DNA of 63,598 nt from DATJCV01 sp963707665 (GCA_963707665.1 CAVPQU010000004.1:1-63598); one strand, 5' to 3'. Positions 1 to 10,757 are shown, numbered from the stretch's first letter. Program-made: numbers and translations. The notes: generated by a model from the letters alone, not told the origin.

Positions 1-13
1 ATGGTGAATATCC

Positions 14-1214
14 ATGAATCACATTAAAGGCGGCTGGAGATTTTACTGCCGGCTCGCTCTAGTCTCTAATCAAGCTTTTTTTATTGTTAATTTTCGCGGT
101 CCTTTAGTGCGCGAAATGGTAAAGTGCGGCGTAGTCGTCTACGCATTGGCACCAGATTATGATGACTCAAGTCGGGCGGCAGTGATAGCTTTGGGGGCGA
201 TACCTATGAACTCGTCCATGTCACGTACGGGCATGAATCCCTTTCGAGACATTTTGATATGTTTCAATTGGGCGATCCAAATTGTGAACTAAAATTAGAT
301 GCGGTCTTTTCCTATTTCATCAAACCGGTTATTTATGGAACGCTTGCACATACTTGGCCGGTGTGCCAAAACGTTTTGCGATGATTGAGGGAGCAGGCTA
401 TATTTTTGCCGATCTTGATAAATCTTCTATGGGCTCGCAAGATGTTGCGTATTTTGGTAATGCAACTTTATCGATTTAGCTTGGGCCGGGTGAAGTGCGT
501 TTTCATGTTAAATCAGGATGATAAGAAGATTATTTGTCGAATCTGGCATGGTGGATAAAAAAAAAGGTTCGATTGATAAATGGTATTGGCTTGGATTTAA
601 ATTATTATCAAGTCGTGCCTCTTATTCTGCGATTTCCGTGTTTTATTTTGATAGCGCGATTATTACGTGAAAAGGGTGTTTATGAGTACGTGGATGCTGC
701 TCGCCAAATAAAAAAAATCTATCCTGCGACTCGGTTTTTATTGGTGGGGGGAATTAGTATTTTAAATCCTCACTCTATTCTAAGAATCTGAGGTTTTATC
801 TTGGGTTACGGAGGGATTGGTTGAATGGCCAGGCCAGGTAACTGACGTACGTACATGGATTGCGTTGTGGATGTTTTCGTCTACCATCATATTATAGAGC
901 AAGGGTTGCCCCGTAGCACTCAGGAGGCTATGGCGATGGGGCGTTCCGATTATTACGACTGATATGCCTGGGTGTAGAATCGTCGTAGAAGGTGTAAATG
1001 GTTATGTGGTTCCGGTCGCGTGACTCAGTCTGCGTTAGCTCGGGTGATGCTGCGATTTATTGAGCAGCCTTGCTTGATTCCTAAAATGGGCGTAAAGAGC
1101 CGTCATATGGCGGAAGAGAAATTCACCGTGCATGAAATTCAACGCAGAAATTTTGAAAGAAATGCAAATTTTCTAGTTTTTGATTTTGAATGTAAATTAG
1201 TTGCGAACGATTAA
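14..1214 (+). pseudogene. Decayed GT4-type glycosyltransferase
   Basis: Pieces of one glycosyltransferase lie in order in changing frames. The N-terminal part (14-292) has FFIVNFRGPLVREMV and a Rossmann-like start typical of polysaccharide-cluster GT4 enzymes. A middle part (about 295-480) reads YFIKPVIYG then RFAMIEGAGYIF. The donor-binding half (534-791) contains ARLLREKGVYEYVDAA and FLLVGG. The C-terminal end (940-1214) has PGCRIVVEGVNGYVV and a final helix rich in Arg and Glu. The family is usually 370-400 residues and the span fits. At least six frame changes and stops interrupt it, more than in neighbouring genes, and the DNA is clearly AT-richer. It would have added a sugar to a lipid-linked oligosaccharide on the cytoplasmic face. 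Real decay is likely, although consensus errors may add to it. Confidence 0.7.
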
Positions 1215-1238
1215 AAGATTTTTGACAGGCACCTGTTA

Positions 1239-2189
1239 ATGCATAAAATATTGATAACGGGAGCAAATGGATTTGTTGGGCGCCGTTTATGTTCTCTACT
1301 GGTGGCAGACGACATAGTTGTGCATGGTGTGACTCGCTCATCGTGTGGGTTGCCCAATGGAGTGAACAACATTGTGATAGGCAGTTTTGATTGCAGTACC
1401 AAGTGGGAAAATGCGTTGGCGGCATCTACAGTTGTCATTCACCTTGCTGCTCGAGTGCACATGTAATGAATGAAGTTGCCGTTGATCCACTGTCCGAATT
1501 TCGTCGAGTTAATGTGCAAGGCACGTTGAACTTGGCGCGACAGGCGGCTGCAGCCGGTACGCGGCGGTTTGTGTTTGTTAGTTCAGTCAAGGTTAATGGC
1601 GAGACAACGCATCTCGGTCATCCTTTTGCGGCCGATGACAAGACTGCACCACTGGACGCTTATGGTATTTCCAAGATGGAGGCTGAAGAAGGATTGTTGG
1701 CGTTATCCGCCGAGACCGGTATGGAAGTGGTCATCATTCGTCCGCCTTTGGTGTATGGGCCGGGAGTCAAGGCGAATTTTGCCGCGATGATGCGCTGGCT
1801 GCGGCGCGGCATACCTTTGCCGCTGGGTGCTATTCATAACCAGCGCAGCTTGGTCGCACTCGATAACCTGGTCGATCTGATCATCACTTGCGTCACGCAT
1901 CCCGCTGCAGCGGGACAGATTTTTTTGGTGTCCGATGGCGAAGACGTGTCTACCACGGAGCTATTGCGCCGGATGGGGCAAGCCATGGGGCATCCGGCGC
2001 GCTTGATTCCCGGTACCGGTGAGTTGGCTCAAGCTGGCGGCGGCCATGGTTGGTAAGCAGGATGTGGCACAGCGCCTGTGTGGTTCTTTGCAGGTCGATA
2101 TTGAAAAAACACGCCGGCTATTAGGCTGGCGTCCGCCACTTACCCTGGACCAGGGATTGAAGAAAGCAGCGGAAGGGATGGGTGCATGA
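1239..2189 (+). CDS. NAD-dependent sugar epimerase/dehydratase (SDR), frame broken twice
   Basis: This is an extended SDR enzyme acting on nucleotide sugars in the cytoplasm. The N-terminus has the NAD-binding motif GANGFVG (residues 8-14), then HLAARVH, a catalytic serine in FVFVSSVKV, and the YxxxK pair in YGISKMEAE. RPPLVYGPG and the C-terminal WRPPLTLDQGL are typical of epimerases paired with a small phosphoglycosyl transferase. The reading frame changes near 1463 and near 2020; joined, it gives about 316 residues, normal for the family. The stop overlaps the next start in ATGA, so the two are translationally coupled. The exact sugar cannot be read from sequence; UDP-GlcNAc or UDP-QuiNAc derivatives are plausible. 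Confidence 0.8.
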
Positions 2190-2746
2190 AGCGGGTGGCC
2201 GATCTTTTGCTGGCCTTGTTGGCCGCCCTGATTTTGGTCGTGCCGATATTGCTGGTGGCTGCTTTGGTGCGGCTGACTTCGTCCGGGCCGGCCTTGTACT
2301 GGTCAGATCGGGTTGGGCGCGACAACCGGATTTTTCGCATGCCGAAATTTCGGACGATGCGGGTCGATACGCCCGCAGTTGCCACCCATTTATTGCATGA
2401 TCCGGCAAAATTTTTGACTCCAATTGGTTCTTTTTTGCGTAAATCGAGCCTGGATGAGTTGCCGCAGTTGTGGAGCATTATCCGGGGCGATATGAGCTTT
2501 GTGGGGCCAAGGCCGGCGTTGTTTAACCAGGACGACTTGATTGCGTTACGTACCCAGTACGGCGTCGATAAGGTATTGCCGGGCTTGACGGGTTGGGCAC
2601 AGATCAATGGACGGGATGAATTGCCTATTCCGGATAAGGTTAAACTGGACGTCGAATATCTGAATCGACAATCTTTCTTTTTGGATATGAAGATTATTTT
2701 TCTGACCTTTCTGAAGGTGGTGCGCAGGGAGGGTGTTACGCATTGA
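2186..2746 (+). CDS. Small polyprenyl-phosphate phosphoglycosyl transferase (bacterial sugar transferase)
   Basis: A 186-residue protein of the PglC/WcaJ-core type, which starts repeat-unit synthesis by moving a sugar-phosphate from a UDP-sugar to undecaprenyl phosphate at the inner membrane. One hydrophobic segment (residues 5-30) is followed by the family signature: PKFRTM, the catalytic Asp-Glu pair in SSLDELPQLW, RGDMSFVGPRP and LPGLTGWAQINGRD. It is only the catalytic core, with no multi-spanning N-terminal domain, so it resembles PglC rather than full-length WbaP. It is intact, unlike the genes on both sides. The start ATG overlaps the stop of the upstream epimerase. Confidence 0.92.
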   Translation: MKRVADLLLALLAALILVVPILLVAALVRLTSSGPALYWSDRVGRDNRIFRMPKFRTMRVDTPAVATHLLHDPAKFLTPIGSFLRKSSLDELPQLWSIIRGDMSFVGPRPALFNQDDLIALRTQYGVDKVLPGLTGWAQINGRDELPIPDKVKLDVEYLNRQSFFLDMKIIFLTFLKVVRREGVTH

Positions 2747-2934
2747 TAAGTTTTTTTAAAGTTCGTTGATGCGTCGCACGTTAGAATTTTTTTCATCTGA
2801 AAAGATGAAACTGCAGTAACCGGGTACGGATATGGCTTTAGAAGGAAATGACCGTTATTTGTCTTTCAGTTCATGTTGACGTCCGATGGTTTTGACTTCC
2901 TTCCTCCAGGGAGATCAGCGGTTTTAATGACTCT

Positions 2935-2972
2935 GGGTCCCCGCTTTCGTGGGAACGACAGGCAGTAGTAGA
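2935..2972. repeat. REP-like short inverted repeat (inverse orientation)
   Basis: The core CCCCGCTTTCGTGGGAACGA followed by CAGG is the reverse complement of the GTCATTCCCGC...GCGGGAATCC elements seen near 10.5 and 10.7 kb. It sits in the 274-base gap between the phosphoglycosyl transferase and the wbpM-like gene. I see no gene in that gap. Confidence 0.55.
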
Positions 2973-3020
2973 CGGATTTTATGCAGTTGAGGGATAAATA
3001 GAAATTAATAATCGAATCAG

Positions 3021-4959
3021 ATGAAATCATTCCTGACTTTGCCTCGCTTTCATAAGCAGATAATCGCCGCAACGGTAGATCTGTTTATGTTGCCGCTGGT
3101 TTTTTATCTGGCGCTTTCGCTTCGTTATGACGGGGTCACCACGTCGTTATTGATGCGATATGGCTGGCTGATGCTGGCTGCGCCGGTTGTGTCGATCCCG
3201 ATTTTTATCCGGCTTGGCCTGTATCGGGCCGTGGTTCGGTTTATCGATCAAAAGATTATTTATGTTGTCTTCGTTGGCGTCACGCTTTCGGTATTGGTGC
3301 TGGTTGTCTTGGCGGCGTTGGCGACGCACATGATGGGTATGTCGCGCGGCGTGTTCGGCATCTATTGGGTCGGCGCGATCATGTATATCATTGCCAGCCG
3401 ATTTTTCGCCCGAGGTTATTTTCTGCATGCGAGCGTTGCCAGCGGTGCGGTACGGGTGGCGATTTATGGGGCGGGCCATGCCGGTATTCAGCTGGTGAGC
3501 GCGCTGCGCAATGTGCGCGACTATATGCCGGTGGCCTTTATCGACGATAAGCGGGAATTGCAAGGCGCGACGATTGGAGGCATCAAGGTTTATCCGTCGG
3601 ACCAATTGCCGGAGTTGATCAAAAAGAAAAAAATCAAAGAAATCCTGTTGGCGTTGCCGTCCCAGACCAGGCAACGGCAAAAGCAGATTCTTGCAAAGCT
3701 GGAGCCGCTCAAGGTGAAGATCAAGGTCACGCCGCCGATCGAGAGCCTGATCAATGGCGAGTTGCGGTTGCAGGATGTGCGGGATATCGAGATCGAGGAT
3801 TTGCTGGGGCGGGATGCGGTAGCGCCGGATGCGCAATTGATTTCGGCATGCATTACCGGCAAAGCGGTGCTGGTGACGGGGGCGGGCGGGTCGATCGGGG
3901 CGGAATTGTGTCGCCAGATCATCGCCTTGCGGCCGACGCGGCTGGTGTTGCTGGAGATGTCGGAATTCGCGCTGTATTCGATCAAGAGTGAATTGGCGCA
4001 ACTGCGCGTCACCTTGGGTGTCGAGGTGGACGTGACGCCCTTCTTGGGCTCGGTATTGGAACAGGATAAATGCACCCGGATTTTGCGCACCTTCATGGTG
4101 GATACCGTCTATCACGCCGCTGCCTACAAGCACGTGCCGCTGGTCGAGCATAACCCGATCGAAGGTATTCGCAATAACGTGTTCGGCACGCTCAGCATTG
4201 CGCAGGCGGCGATGGCGGCCGGTGTGAAGAATTTCGTGCTGATTTCGACCGACAAGGCGGTGCGGCCGACCAATGTGATGGGTGCGACCAAGCGGCTGGC
4301 GGAGCTGATTTTGCAGGCGTTTGCGCGGCAGCAGACGGCGACGCGCTTTTGCATGGTGCGCTTCGGCAATGTGCTGGGATCGTCCGGTTCGGTGGTGCCC
4401 TTGTTTCGCAAGCAGATCATGGCGGGCGGACCGATCACCGTCACGCACCCGGAGATCACGCGCTATTTCATGACGATTCCGGAGGCGGCGCAACTGGTGT
4501 TGCAGGCCGGCGGCATGGCCGAAGGCGGGGATGTGTTTGTGCTCGACATGGGCGAGCCGGTCAAGATTGTCGATCTGGCGCGGCGCATGGTGCACTTGAG
4601 CGGGCTGGAAGTCAAGGGCGAAGTGCAAGGCTGATGACGGGATCGAGATACAGTATGTGGGCTTGCGCCCCGGCGAAAAGCTGTATGAGGAGCTGCTGAT
4701 AGGCGGGGAAGTGGAGGGAACCGCGCATCCATTGATCATGCGTGCGCAGGAGGTGGAAATTGCCTGGCCCAAACTGCAGGAGCTGTTGGCTGAACTCAGG
4801 CTGGCTTGTGACCGGTTTGATTATGAAGAGGTGCGGAGTCTGCTGCTGCGTGCCGTGGCCGGCTATGCGCCGCAATGCGAGATCGAGGACTTTATCTGGG
4901 TAGCGCAGGATGCGCGCGCGAAACTGGCGGTGGTGCCGATCGAGTCGAGCGTGCATTAA
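3021..4959 (+). CDS. WbpM/CapD-type membrane nucleotide-sugar 4,6-dehydratase, one frame change
   Basis: About 646 residues once joined, the size of the large membrane-bound UDP-sugar 4,6-dehydratases. Four hydrophobic segments fill residues 10-130, a CoA-binding-like Rossmann region follows (YGAGHAGIQLVSALR), and the catalytic SDR domain starts at TGAGGSIGAELCRQI (about 286). HAAAYKHVPLVE, LISTDKAV and MGATK are family hallmarks; the usual catalytic Tyr of YxxxK is Met here, as is normal for WbpM. The C-terminus has GLRPGEKLYEELL. One extra C near 4626 breaks the frame after EVKGEV; removing it restores the expected end. It would make the 4-keto-6-deoxy UDP-sugar used by the upstream enzymes. 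Confidence 0.88.
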
Positions 4960-5054
4960 TAGTGCAGGTTAATAGTGTAGGGCGAGCGGCGGCGACGATA
5001 GGGCGGCGATCGCCGTGGTGGTGAAAATTTCAATCGTATTTTTTAGGGGGCGCA

Positions 5055-5366
5055 ATGGATTTATCAAAATTGTCGATGGCAGAACTGCACGCGTTGCAGG
5101 AAAAGATCAAGCAGACGCTGAAGGAGCGCGAGCAAACTGAACGTGCGCAGGCACGCGAGCAGATTCTGGCGATTGCACAAAAGGCCGGGATTTCGCTGAA
5201 GGATTTGATCGGAGCGGCGAAGCCGCGCAGTGGCAAGGGAAGTGTCGCGGTGCGCTATCGCCATCCGTCGAATGCGACCTTGCAATGGACTGGGCGCGGG
5301 CGGCAGCCGAAGTGGGTGCAGGAGTGGGTGGCGTCGGGACAGTCGATAGACGCCTTGCGGGTTTGA
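5055..5366 (+). CDS. H-NS family nucleoid protein (short type)
   Basis: A 103-residue histone-like nucleoid-structuring protein. Residues 1-50 form a charged helical, probably coiled-coil, oligomerisation region (MAELHALQEKIKQTLKERE). Residues 68-100 form the H-NS DNA-binding domain: YRHPSNATLQWTGRGRQP with the conserved W-x-G-R-G-R-Q-P loop that enters the minor groove of AT-rich DNA, then WVQEWVASG. A purine-rich ribosome site (AGGGGGCG) precedes the ATG. The gene is intact. Its place just downstream of an AT-richer polysaccharide cluster fits a role in silencing such DNA, but that is only a suggestion. Confidence 0.93.
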   Translation: MDLSKLSMAELHALQEKIKQTLKEREQTERAQAREQILAIAQKAGISLKDLIGAAKPRSGKGSVAVRYRHPSNATLQWTGRGRQPKWVQEWVASGQSIDALRV

Positions 5367-5613
5367 TTTGACGCACGAGTTCCCGCCCCGGTTTAAAGCA
5401 GACTGGGGCAGGCTCTGCGTGTGAATGACGGGTAAATTCCGGTGCAGGAGCGGTGAGCAGCCCGCCCGTACGCGTCACGTATTGGAGTATGGCATTAAAA
5501 CTGTTTATTTATAACCGTAAAAATCTGTCCATGCATGGAGTATGTGGCTGAGCCATGTCTAGCCAAGCGAGTGACATCATTTCCTTTCCTTCCATTCATT
5601 CCTTTAATTTCCC

Positions 5614-7004
5614 ATGACCGAACCCCTCGCTCTGACTCCCGGCATTTTCAAGGCCTATGACATTCGCGGCGTCATCGGCCAGACGCTCGACGCGGCGATC
5701 GCGCGCCAGATCGGCCAGGCCTTCGGCAGCGCCGCGCTGGCCAAGGGCGAGCGCACTGTCGTGATCGGCCGCGACGGCCGCCTGTCCGGCCCGGAACTGG
5801 CTGGCGGCGCTGGCCGACGGCCTGCAGGCGGCCGGCGTCGACGTGATCGACCTGGGCATGGTGGCCACGCCGATGGTGTACTTCGCCACCCATGTGCTGG
5901 GCGCCCAATCCGGCATCATGGTCACCGGCAGCCACAATCCGCCCGACTACAACGGCTTCAAGATGGTGCTGGCCGGCGAGGCGATCTACGGCGACGCGAT
6001 CACGGCGCTGTACCGGACGCATCGTCGACGGCGAGCTTCGCCGGCGGCGCCGGGCACCTATCGCACACCACGACATCGCGACGCCTACCTCGAGCGCATC
6101 GTCGGCGACGTCAAGCTGGCGCGCCCGATGAAGATCGTGGTCGACTGCGGCAACGGCGTGGCCGGCGCCTTCGCCGGCGAGCTGTATCGCGGCACTCGGC
6201 TGCGAAGTGATCGAACTGTTCTGCGAGGTCGACGGCAATTTCCCGAACCATCACCCGGACCCGGCGCACCCGGAAAACCTGCAGGACCTGATCGCCGCCT
6301 GCGCGAAGGCGACGCCGAAATCGGCCTCGCCTTCGACGGCGACGGCGACCGCCTGGGCGTGGTCACGAAGGACGGCCAGATCATCTATCCGGACCGCCAG
6401 CTGATGCTGTTCGCGCAGGACGTGCTGTCGCGCAACCCGGGCGCAGCAGATCCTGTACGACGTGAAGTGCACGCGCCACCTGGCGCCGTGGATCGAGGCG
6501 CATGGCGGCGAGCCGCTGATGTGGAAGACCGGCCACTCGCTGGTGAAGGCCAAGCTGCGCGAAACCGGCGCGCCGCTCGGCGGCGAGATGAGCGGCCACA
6601 TCTTCTTCAAGGACCGCTGGTACGGCTTCGACGACGGCCTGTACACCGGCGCGCGCCTGCTCGAACTGCTCAGCCGCGTGGCCGATCCGGCGGCGCTGCT
6701 GAACGCCCTGCCGCAATCGATCAGCACGCCGGAGCTGCAGCTGAAGCTGGAGGAAGGCGAGAACTTCGCGCTGATCGAGGCCTGCAGCGCGAGGCGAGGT
6801 TCCCGGGCGCGGAGCAGGTGATCACGATCGACGGCCTGCGCGTCGAGTATGCGGACGGCTTCGGCCTGGCGCGTTCGTCGAACACCACGCCGGTGGTGGT
6901 GATGCGCTTCGAAGCCGAGACGCCGCAGGCGCTGGCAGCGCATCCAGGAGGAATTCCGCGCGTGATCCTGGCGGCCAAGCCGGACGCGCAAGCTGCCGTT
7001 CTGA
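5614..7004 (+). CDS. algC: Phosphomannomutase/phosphoglucomutase, frame broken about seven times
   Basis: Joined across frames this is about 463 residues, the length of Pseudomonas AlgC. It interconverts hexose 6- and 1-phosphates for LPS and polysaccharide precursors. Visible signatures are FKAYDIRGVIGQTLD at the N-terminus, the active-site phosphoserine loop in GIMVTGSHNPPDYNG, the metal loop in FDGDGDRLG, the sugar-binding GEMSGHIFF and the C-terminal phosphate-binding RSSNTTPVVVMRFE. Frame changes fall near 5807, 6014, 6192, 6306, 6443, 6783 and 6940-6990, each a single base, several in CC(C) or GC-rich runs. All motifs survive, so this looks like a functional gene with consensus errors rather than a decayed one. 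Confidence 0.88.
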
Positions 7005-7022
7005 CGCGAGTCGCATGGTCGC

Positions 7023-8065
7023 TTGAAGATCCTGCTGGTGCGCGTGTCGTCGCTGGGCGACGTGCTGCACAACCTGCCGATGGTGGCCGACATCCTGCGC
7101 CACCATCCCGACGCGCAGATCGACTGGGTGGTGGAAGAGGGCTATGCCAACCTGGTGCGCCTGAATCCGCACGTGCGCAACATCATCCCGTTCGCCCTGC
7201 GGCGCTGGCGCAGCAGCCTGCTGTCGGCCGCCACGCGCGCCGAGATGCGCGGCGTTCTTCGCGCCTGCGCGCAGGAACCCTACGACTTCGTGTTCGACAC
7301 CCAGGGCCTGCTCAAGACCGGCATCATCATGGGCCTGGCGCGGCTGGCGCCGGGCGGGCGCAAGGTCGGCCTGGCGAATGGCACCGAAGGCTCGGGCTAC
7401 GAAGCCGCTGTCGCGCATCTTCCATACGCACAGCGTGCCGGTCGGCGCGCGCACCCACGCGGTGCAGCGCGGCCGCCTGGTGGCCGCCGCGGCGCTCGGC
7501 TATGCAGCCGATAGCGCGGCCGATTTCGGCTTGCCGCCGCCGGCGGCAGGCGCATGCGCCGGCCTGGTTGCCGGCGCAGCCGTATGCCGTGTTCTTCCAC
7601 GGGACCGCGCGCGCCGCCAAGAAGTGGCCGGCCGCGAACTGGCGATCGCGCAGCTGCTGGCCGCGCGCGGCATGCCGGTGCTGCTGCCGTGGGGCAGCGA
7701 AGCCGAACGGCAGGCAGCGCAACAGCTGGCGGCGCAGATGCCGAATGCGCGCGTGCTGCCGCAGCTGTCGATGATGGAAGCGGTGACGCTGGCGCAGCGC
7801 GCGGCGCTGGCGATCGGCGTCGATACCGGCCTGACCCATATCGCCGCCGCCTTCGAGCGCCCGACCATCGAGATCTACTGCGATTCGCCGCGCTGGAAGA
7901 CCGAGGGCAACTGGTCGCCGCACATCGTCAACCTCGGCGATCACGGCGCGCCGCCAGCGGTGGCGGAAGTGGAGGCGGCGCTGGATGCGCTGACCGGGCC
8001 TGGTCTGCCAGCGGCAGGTCGCGGCGATCATTGCGAAAAACGGTGCTCGTTCCTGCGGCGGATAG
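7023..8065 (+). CDS. waaC: Lipopolysaccharide heptosyltransferase I, frame broken several times
   Basis: A GT9 enzyme that adds the first L-glycero-D-manno-heptose to Kdo2-lipid A on the cytoplasmic face. The N-terminus KILLVRVSSLGDVLHNLP is diagnostic, followed by WVVEEGYANLVRLNP and FDTQGLLKTGI. In shifted frames come IFHTHSVPVGARTHAVQR, FFHGTARAAKKWP, LLPWGSEAER and IGVDTGLTHIAAAFERP, the conserved nucleotide-sugar binding end. I chose the TTG at 7023 because the conserved N-terminus begins there. Changes lie near 7407, 7535, 7640 and 8003. The C-terminal end is uncertain; the most natural reading stops at 8063-8065. Confidence 0.88.
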
Positions 8066-8188
8066 GCCAAAACGCTACTGGGGAGATGCATGCCTTCCCG
8101 CCAAGAGCATGCGAAAACGACAAGTATCCTGGCATTCGCCACAAATACTGCAGCAACCACACTGGCCCGGCGCGGCATAATATCGCCT

Positions 8189-9060
8189 ATGGAACAGCAA
8201 ATTCTCGAAATCGATGGCTCGGACTGGCAAGTTGCGCAGCCGAACGAAGCGTGGATCAGCCGCGCTGGAGGCGGGCAAGGTGCTGTATTTCCCGCGCCTG
8301 GCGTTCGAGCTGTTGCCGGACGAGCGGCGTTTCCTGACGCCGGAAGTGCGCGACCAGAAGGTGCGCAACATCAGCCTGGATCAGCATGGCCACCTGAAAG
8401 GCGCGCTGGGCGACACGGCGCAGCAGCTGGAGCTGGCGCTGATGATTGGCCGCTTCCGCGCCCAGGCGCAGGAGTTGATTCATTCGCTGCTGCCGCGCTA
8501 TGCCGGCGCCTTGCGGCTGGCGCCGACCAGCTACCGGCCGATGCAGGTGGAAACCCGCGCGCAGTCGTGGCGCGCCGATGACCGCCGGCTGCATGTCGAT
8601 GCCTTCCCGTCGCGGCCCAACTACGGCGAGCGCATCCTGCGCGTGTTCACCAACGTCAATCCGGATGGCGTGCCGCGCGTGTGGCGCGTCGGCGAGCCGT
8701 TCGAGACGGTGGCGCGCCAGTTTCCTGCCGCGGGCGAAACCGTATGCGCGCTGGCAGGCACGCTTGCTGGCCGCTTGCATGTCACCAAGTCGCTGCGCAG
8801 CGAATACGATCACCTGATGCTGCAACTGCACGACGGCATGAAGGCCGATCTCGATTACCAGCAGGATGCGCGGCAGATCAGCATGCCGTTTCCGCTCGGG
8901 TAGCGTCTGGGTCTGTTTTTCCGACCAGACTTCGCATGCGGTCATGTCGGGCCAGTACATGCTGGAACAGACGTTCCACTTGCCGCCCGCGCAGCAGTAC
9001 GATCCCGCCGCCAGTCCGCTCGCGATCCTGACCCGCCTGATCGGCCGGCCGCTGGTTTGA
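8189..9060 (+). CDS. kdoO: Kdo hydroxylase (Fe(II)/2-oxoglutarate dioxygenase), frame broken twice
   Basis: About 289 residues when joined. KdoO enzymes turn the outer Kdo of Kdo2-lipid A into D-glycero-D-talo-oct-2-ulosonic acid, an acid-stable inner-core sugar found in Burkholderia and relatives. Family features are KVLYFPRLAFEL, RDQKVRNISLD, SYRPMQVETRAQSWR, the iron-binding HxD in RLHVDAFPSRPNYG, NVNPDGVPRVWRVGEPFE and a distal histidine in QTSHAVMSGQYMLEQTF. Single-base insertions near 8265 and 8898 split the frame. Its position between waaC and waaA, with its TGA overlapping the TTG start of waaA, supports the function. Confidence 0.85.
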
Positions 9061-10341
9061 GCCGCTTTCTCTATTCCGTTGCCTGGTGGCTGGCGCTGCC
9101 GCTGGTGCTGGTGCGGCTGTGGTGGCGCGGCCGCGAGGAGCCCGGCTATCGGCGGCACGTGGCCGAGCGGCTCGGGTTTTTACGCCGCGCTTGGCGGCGG
9201 ATGCGGCGCCGCTGATCTGGCTGCACGCGGTGTCGGTCGGCGAAACGCGCGCCGCCGAGCCGCTGGTCGAAGCGTTGCTGGCCGCCTATCCGCAGCACGA
9301 AATCCTGCTGACCCACATGACGCCGACCGGCCGCGCCACCGGCGCCGCGCTGTTCGCCCACCATGCGCGCGCGCGTGCAGCAAAGCTATCTGCCGTACGA
9401 CACCGGCTGGATGACGCGCGCGCTTCCTCCGGCATTTCGCGCCGCGCCTGTGCATGCTGATGGAAACCGAGGTCTGGCCCAACCTGGTGGCGCAATGCGT
9501 GCGTCACCAGGTGCCGGTGGCGCTGGTCAATGCGCGCCTGTCGCCGCGTTCGCTGGCGCGCGGGCAGCGCTTCGCCGGCCTGCTGGGCGGCGCCGCGCGC
9601 AGCCTTTCCTGCGTCGCCGCCCAGACCGAGGCCGACGCCGCCCGGATCGCACAGCTTGGCGCGCCCAACGTGCAGGTCACCGGCAGCCTCAAGTTCGACG
9701 TCGCGCTGCCGGCTGCGGCCGCCAGCCTGGGCGCCGCCTTGCGCCGCCAGATCGGCACGCGCCCGGTGCTGCTGTGCGCCAGCACGCGCGACGGCGAGGA
9801 GGCGCTGATCCTGGACGGCCATGCGCGGCGGCCAATCTGGGCGATACGCTGCTGCTGCTGGTGCCGCGCCATCCGCAGCGCTTCGAGCGAGGTGGCGCAA
9901 CTGATCGGCGCCGCAGGCTTATCGCTGGCGCGCCGTTCCACGCTGGGCGATGCGGCGTTGCCGGCCGACGTCAAGGTGCTGCTGGGCGACTCGATGGGCG
10001 AGATGTTTACCTACTACGCGGCGTCCGACCTCGCCTTCGTCGGCGGCAGCCTGTTGCCGCTCGGCGGCCAGAACCTGATCGAGGCCTGCGCGATGGGCAA
10101 GCCGGTGCTGATCGGGCCGCATACCTTCAATTTCAGCGCGGTCAGCGAGGATGCGGTAGCGGCCGGAGCGGCACTGCGCGTGGCGGATGCGACCGCACTG
10201 TTGGCGACGGCGCAGCATCTGCTGCATGCCGAGGACGCGCGCAAGGCGATGGGCGCCAAGGCGCTGGCATTCGCGCAACAGCACCGGGGAGCGACCGCAC
10301 GGACGATGGCGGTGCTGGCGCCGCTGATCGACCGGGATTGA
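9057..10341 (+). CDS. waaA: 3-deoxy-D-manno-octulosonic acid transferase, frame broken about five times
   Basis: The Kdo transferase (GT30) that adds Kdo to lipid IVA, essential in most Gram-negatives. Joined length about 427 residues, normal for the family. The N-terminus SRFLYSVAWWLALPLVLVR is a membrane anchor. Then come LIWLHAVSVGETRAAEPLV, LLTHMTPTGRATG, YLPYDTGWMTR, MLMETEVWPNLV, VTGSLKFDV and the donor-site GGSLLPLGGQNLIEACAMG. Frame changes near 9178 (in a T run), 9375, 9425, 9822 and 9888. The best start is TTG 9057, overlapping the kdoO stop. An essential gene with this many breaks is strong evidence of consensus errors. Confidence 0.9.
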
Positions 10342-10495
10342 CGTTGCCCCCTTACCGGTAATCGCGGGCGTCATGCCGTTGGGGCAGCCGAGTTCATATA
10401 CTCCTGGCATATGCTCCCGATCACGGTACTGGAAACGTCGTTTAAACGACATACTCCATGGAAATTCTGGTGTTCACACAGGGTTGCTGGCATGA

Positions 10496-10563
10496 GTTTG
10501 AGCCACCTGCCCGCTTTGTCTGTCATTCCCGACGGTTTTTGGCGGGAATCCAGCGGCGTTTTT
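10496..10563 (+). repeat. REP-like direct repeat, copy 1
   Basis: Starts GTTTGAGCCACCTGCCCGC, contains TGTCATTCCCGACGG and the inverted partner TGGCGGGAATCCAGCGGCG. It matches copy 2 at 10691-10757 except for about seven substitutions and one single-base gap. Confidence 0.75.
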
Positions 10564-10690
10564 CGTGCACTGACCCGGCGCAATACGATGTTTACGCAGG
10601 GGACCAACCGACACTAGGTTCACCGCCTACTGGCGGGAACGACAGCGCAAACAATTAACAGCCTTGGGTATCCATACAGGGCGACTTATT

Positions 10691-10757
10691 GTTTGAGCCA
10701 CATGCCCACTTTGCCTGTCATTCCCGCGGTTTTTAGCGGGAATCCAGTGGCGTTGTT
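10691..10757 (+). repeat. REP-like direct repeat, copy 2
   Basis: Starts GTTTGAGCCACATGCCCAC, then TGTCATTCCCGCGG and AGCGGGAATCCAGTGGCG. The CATTCCCGC and GCGGGAATC arms can pair as a hairpin. The same arms recur near 2.95 and 26.6 kb. Confidence 0.75.

Noticed and set aside
3147..4772. 541-residue open frame on the minus strand opposite the wbpM-like gene
   Set aside because: It has biased Arg/His/Gln composition typical of antisense frames in GC-rich DNA and no motif; the plus-strand gene has clear family motifs.
14..5000. Insertion sequence or integrase as the cause of gene breaks
   Set aside because: I found no transposase, terminal inverted repeat or target duplication here or elsewhere in the window; breaks are small indels.
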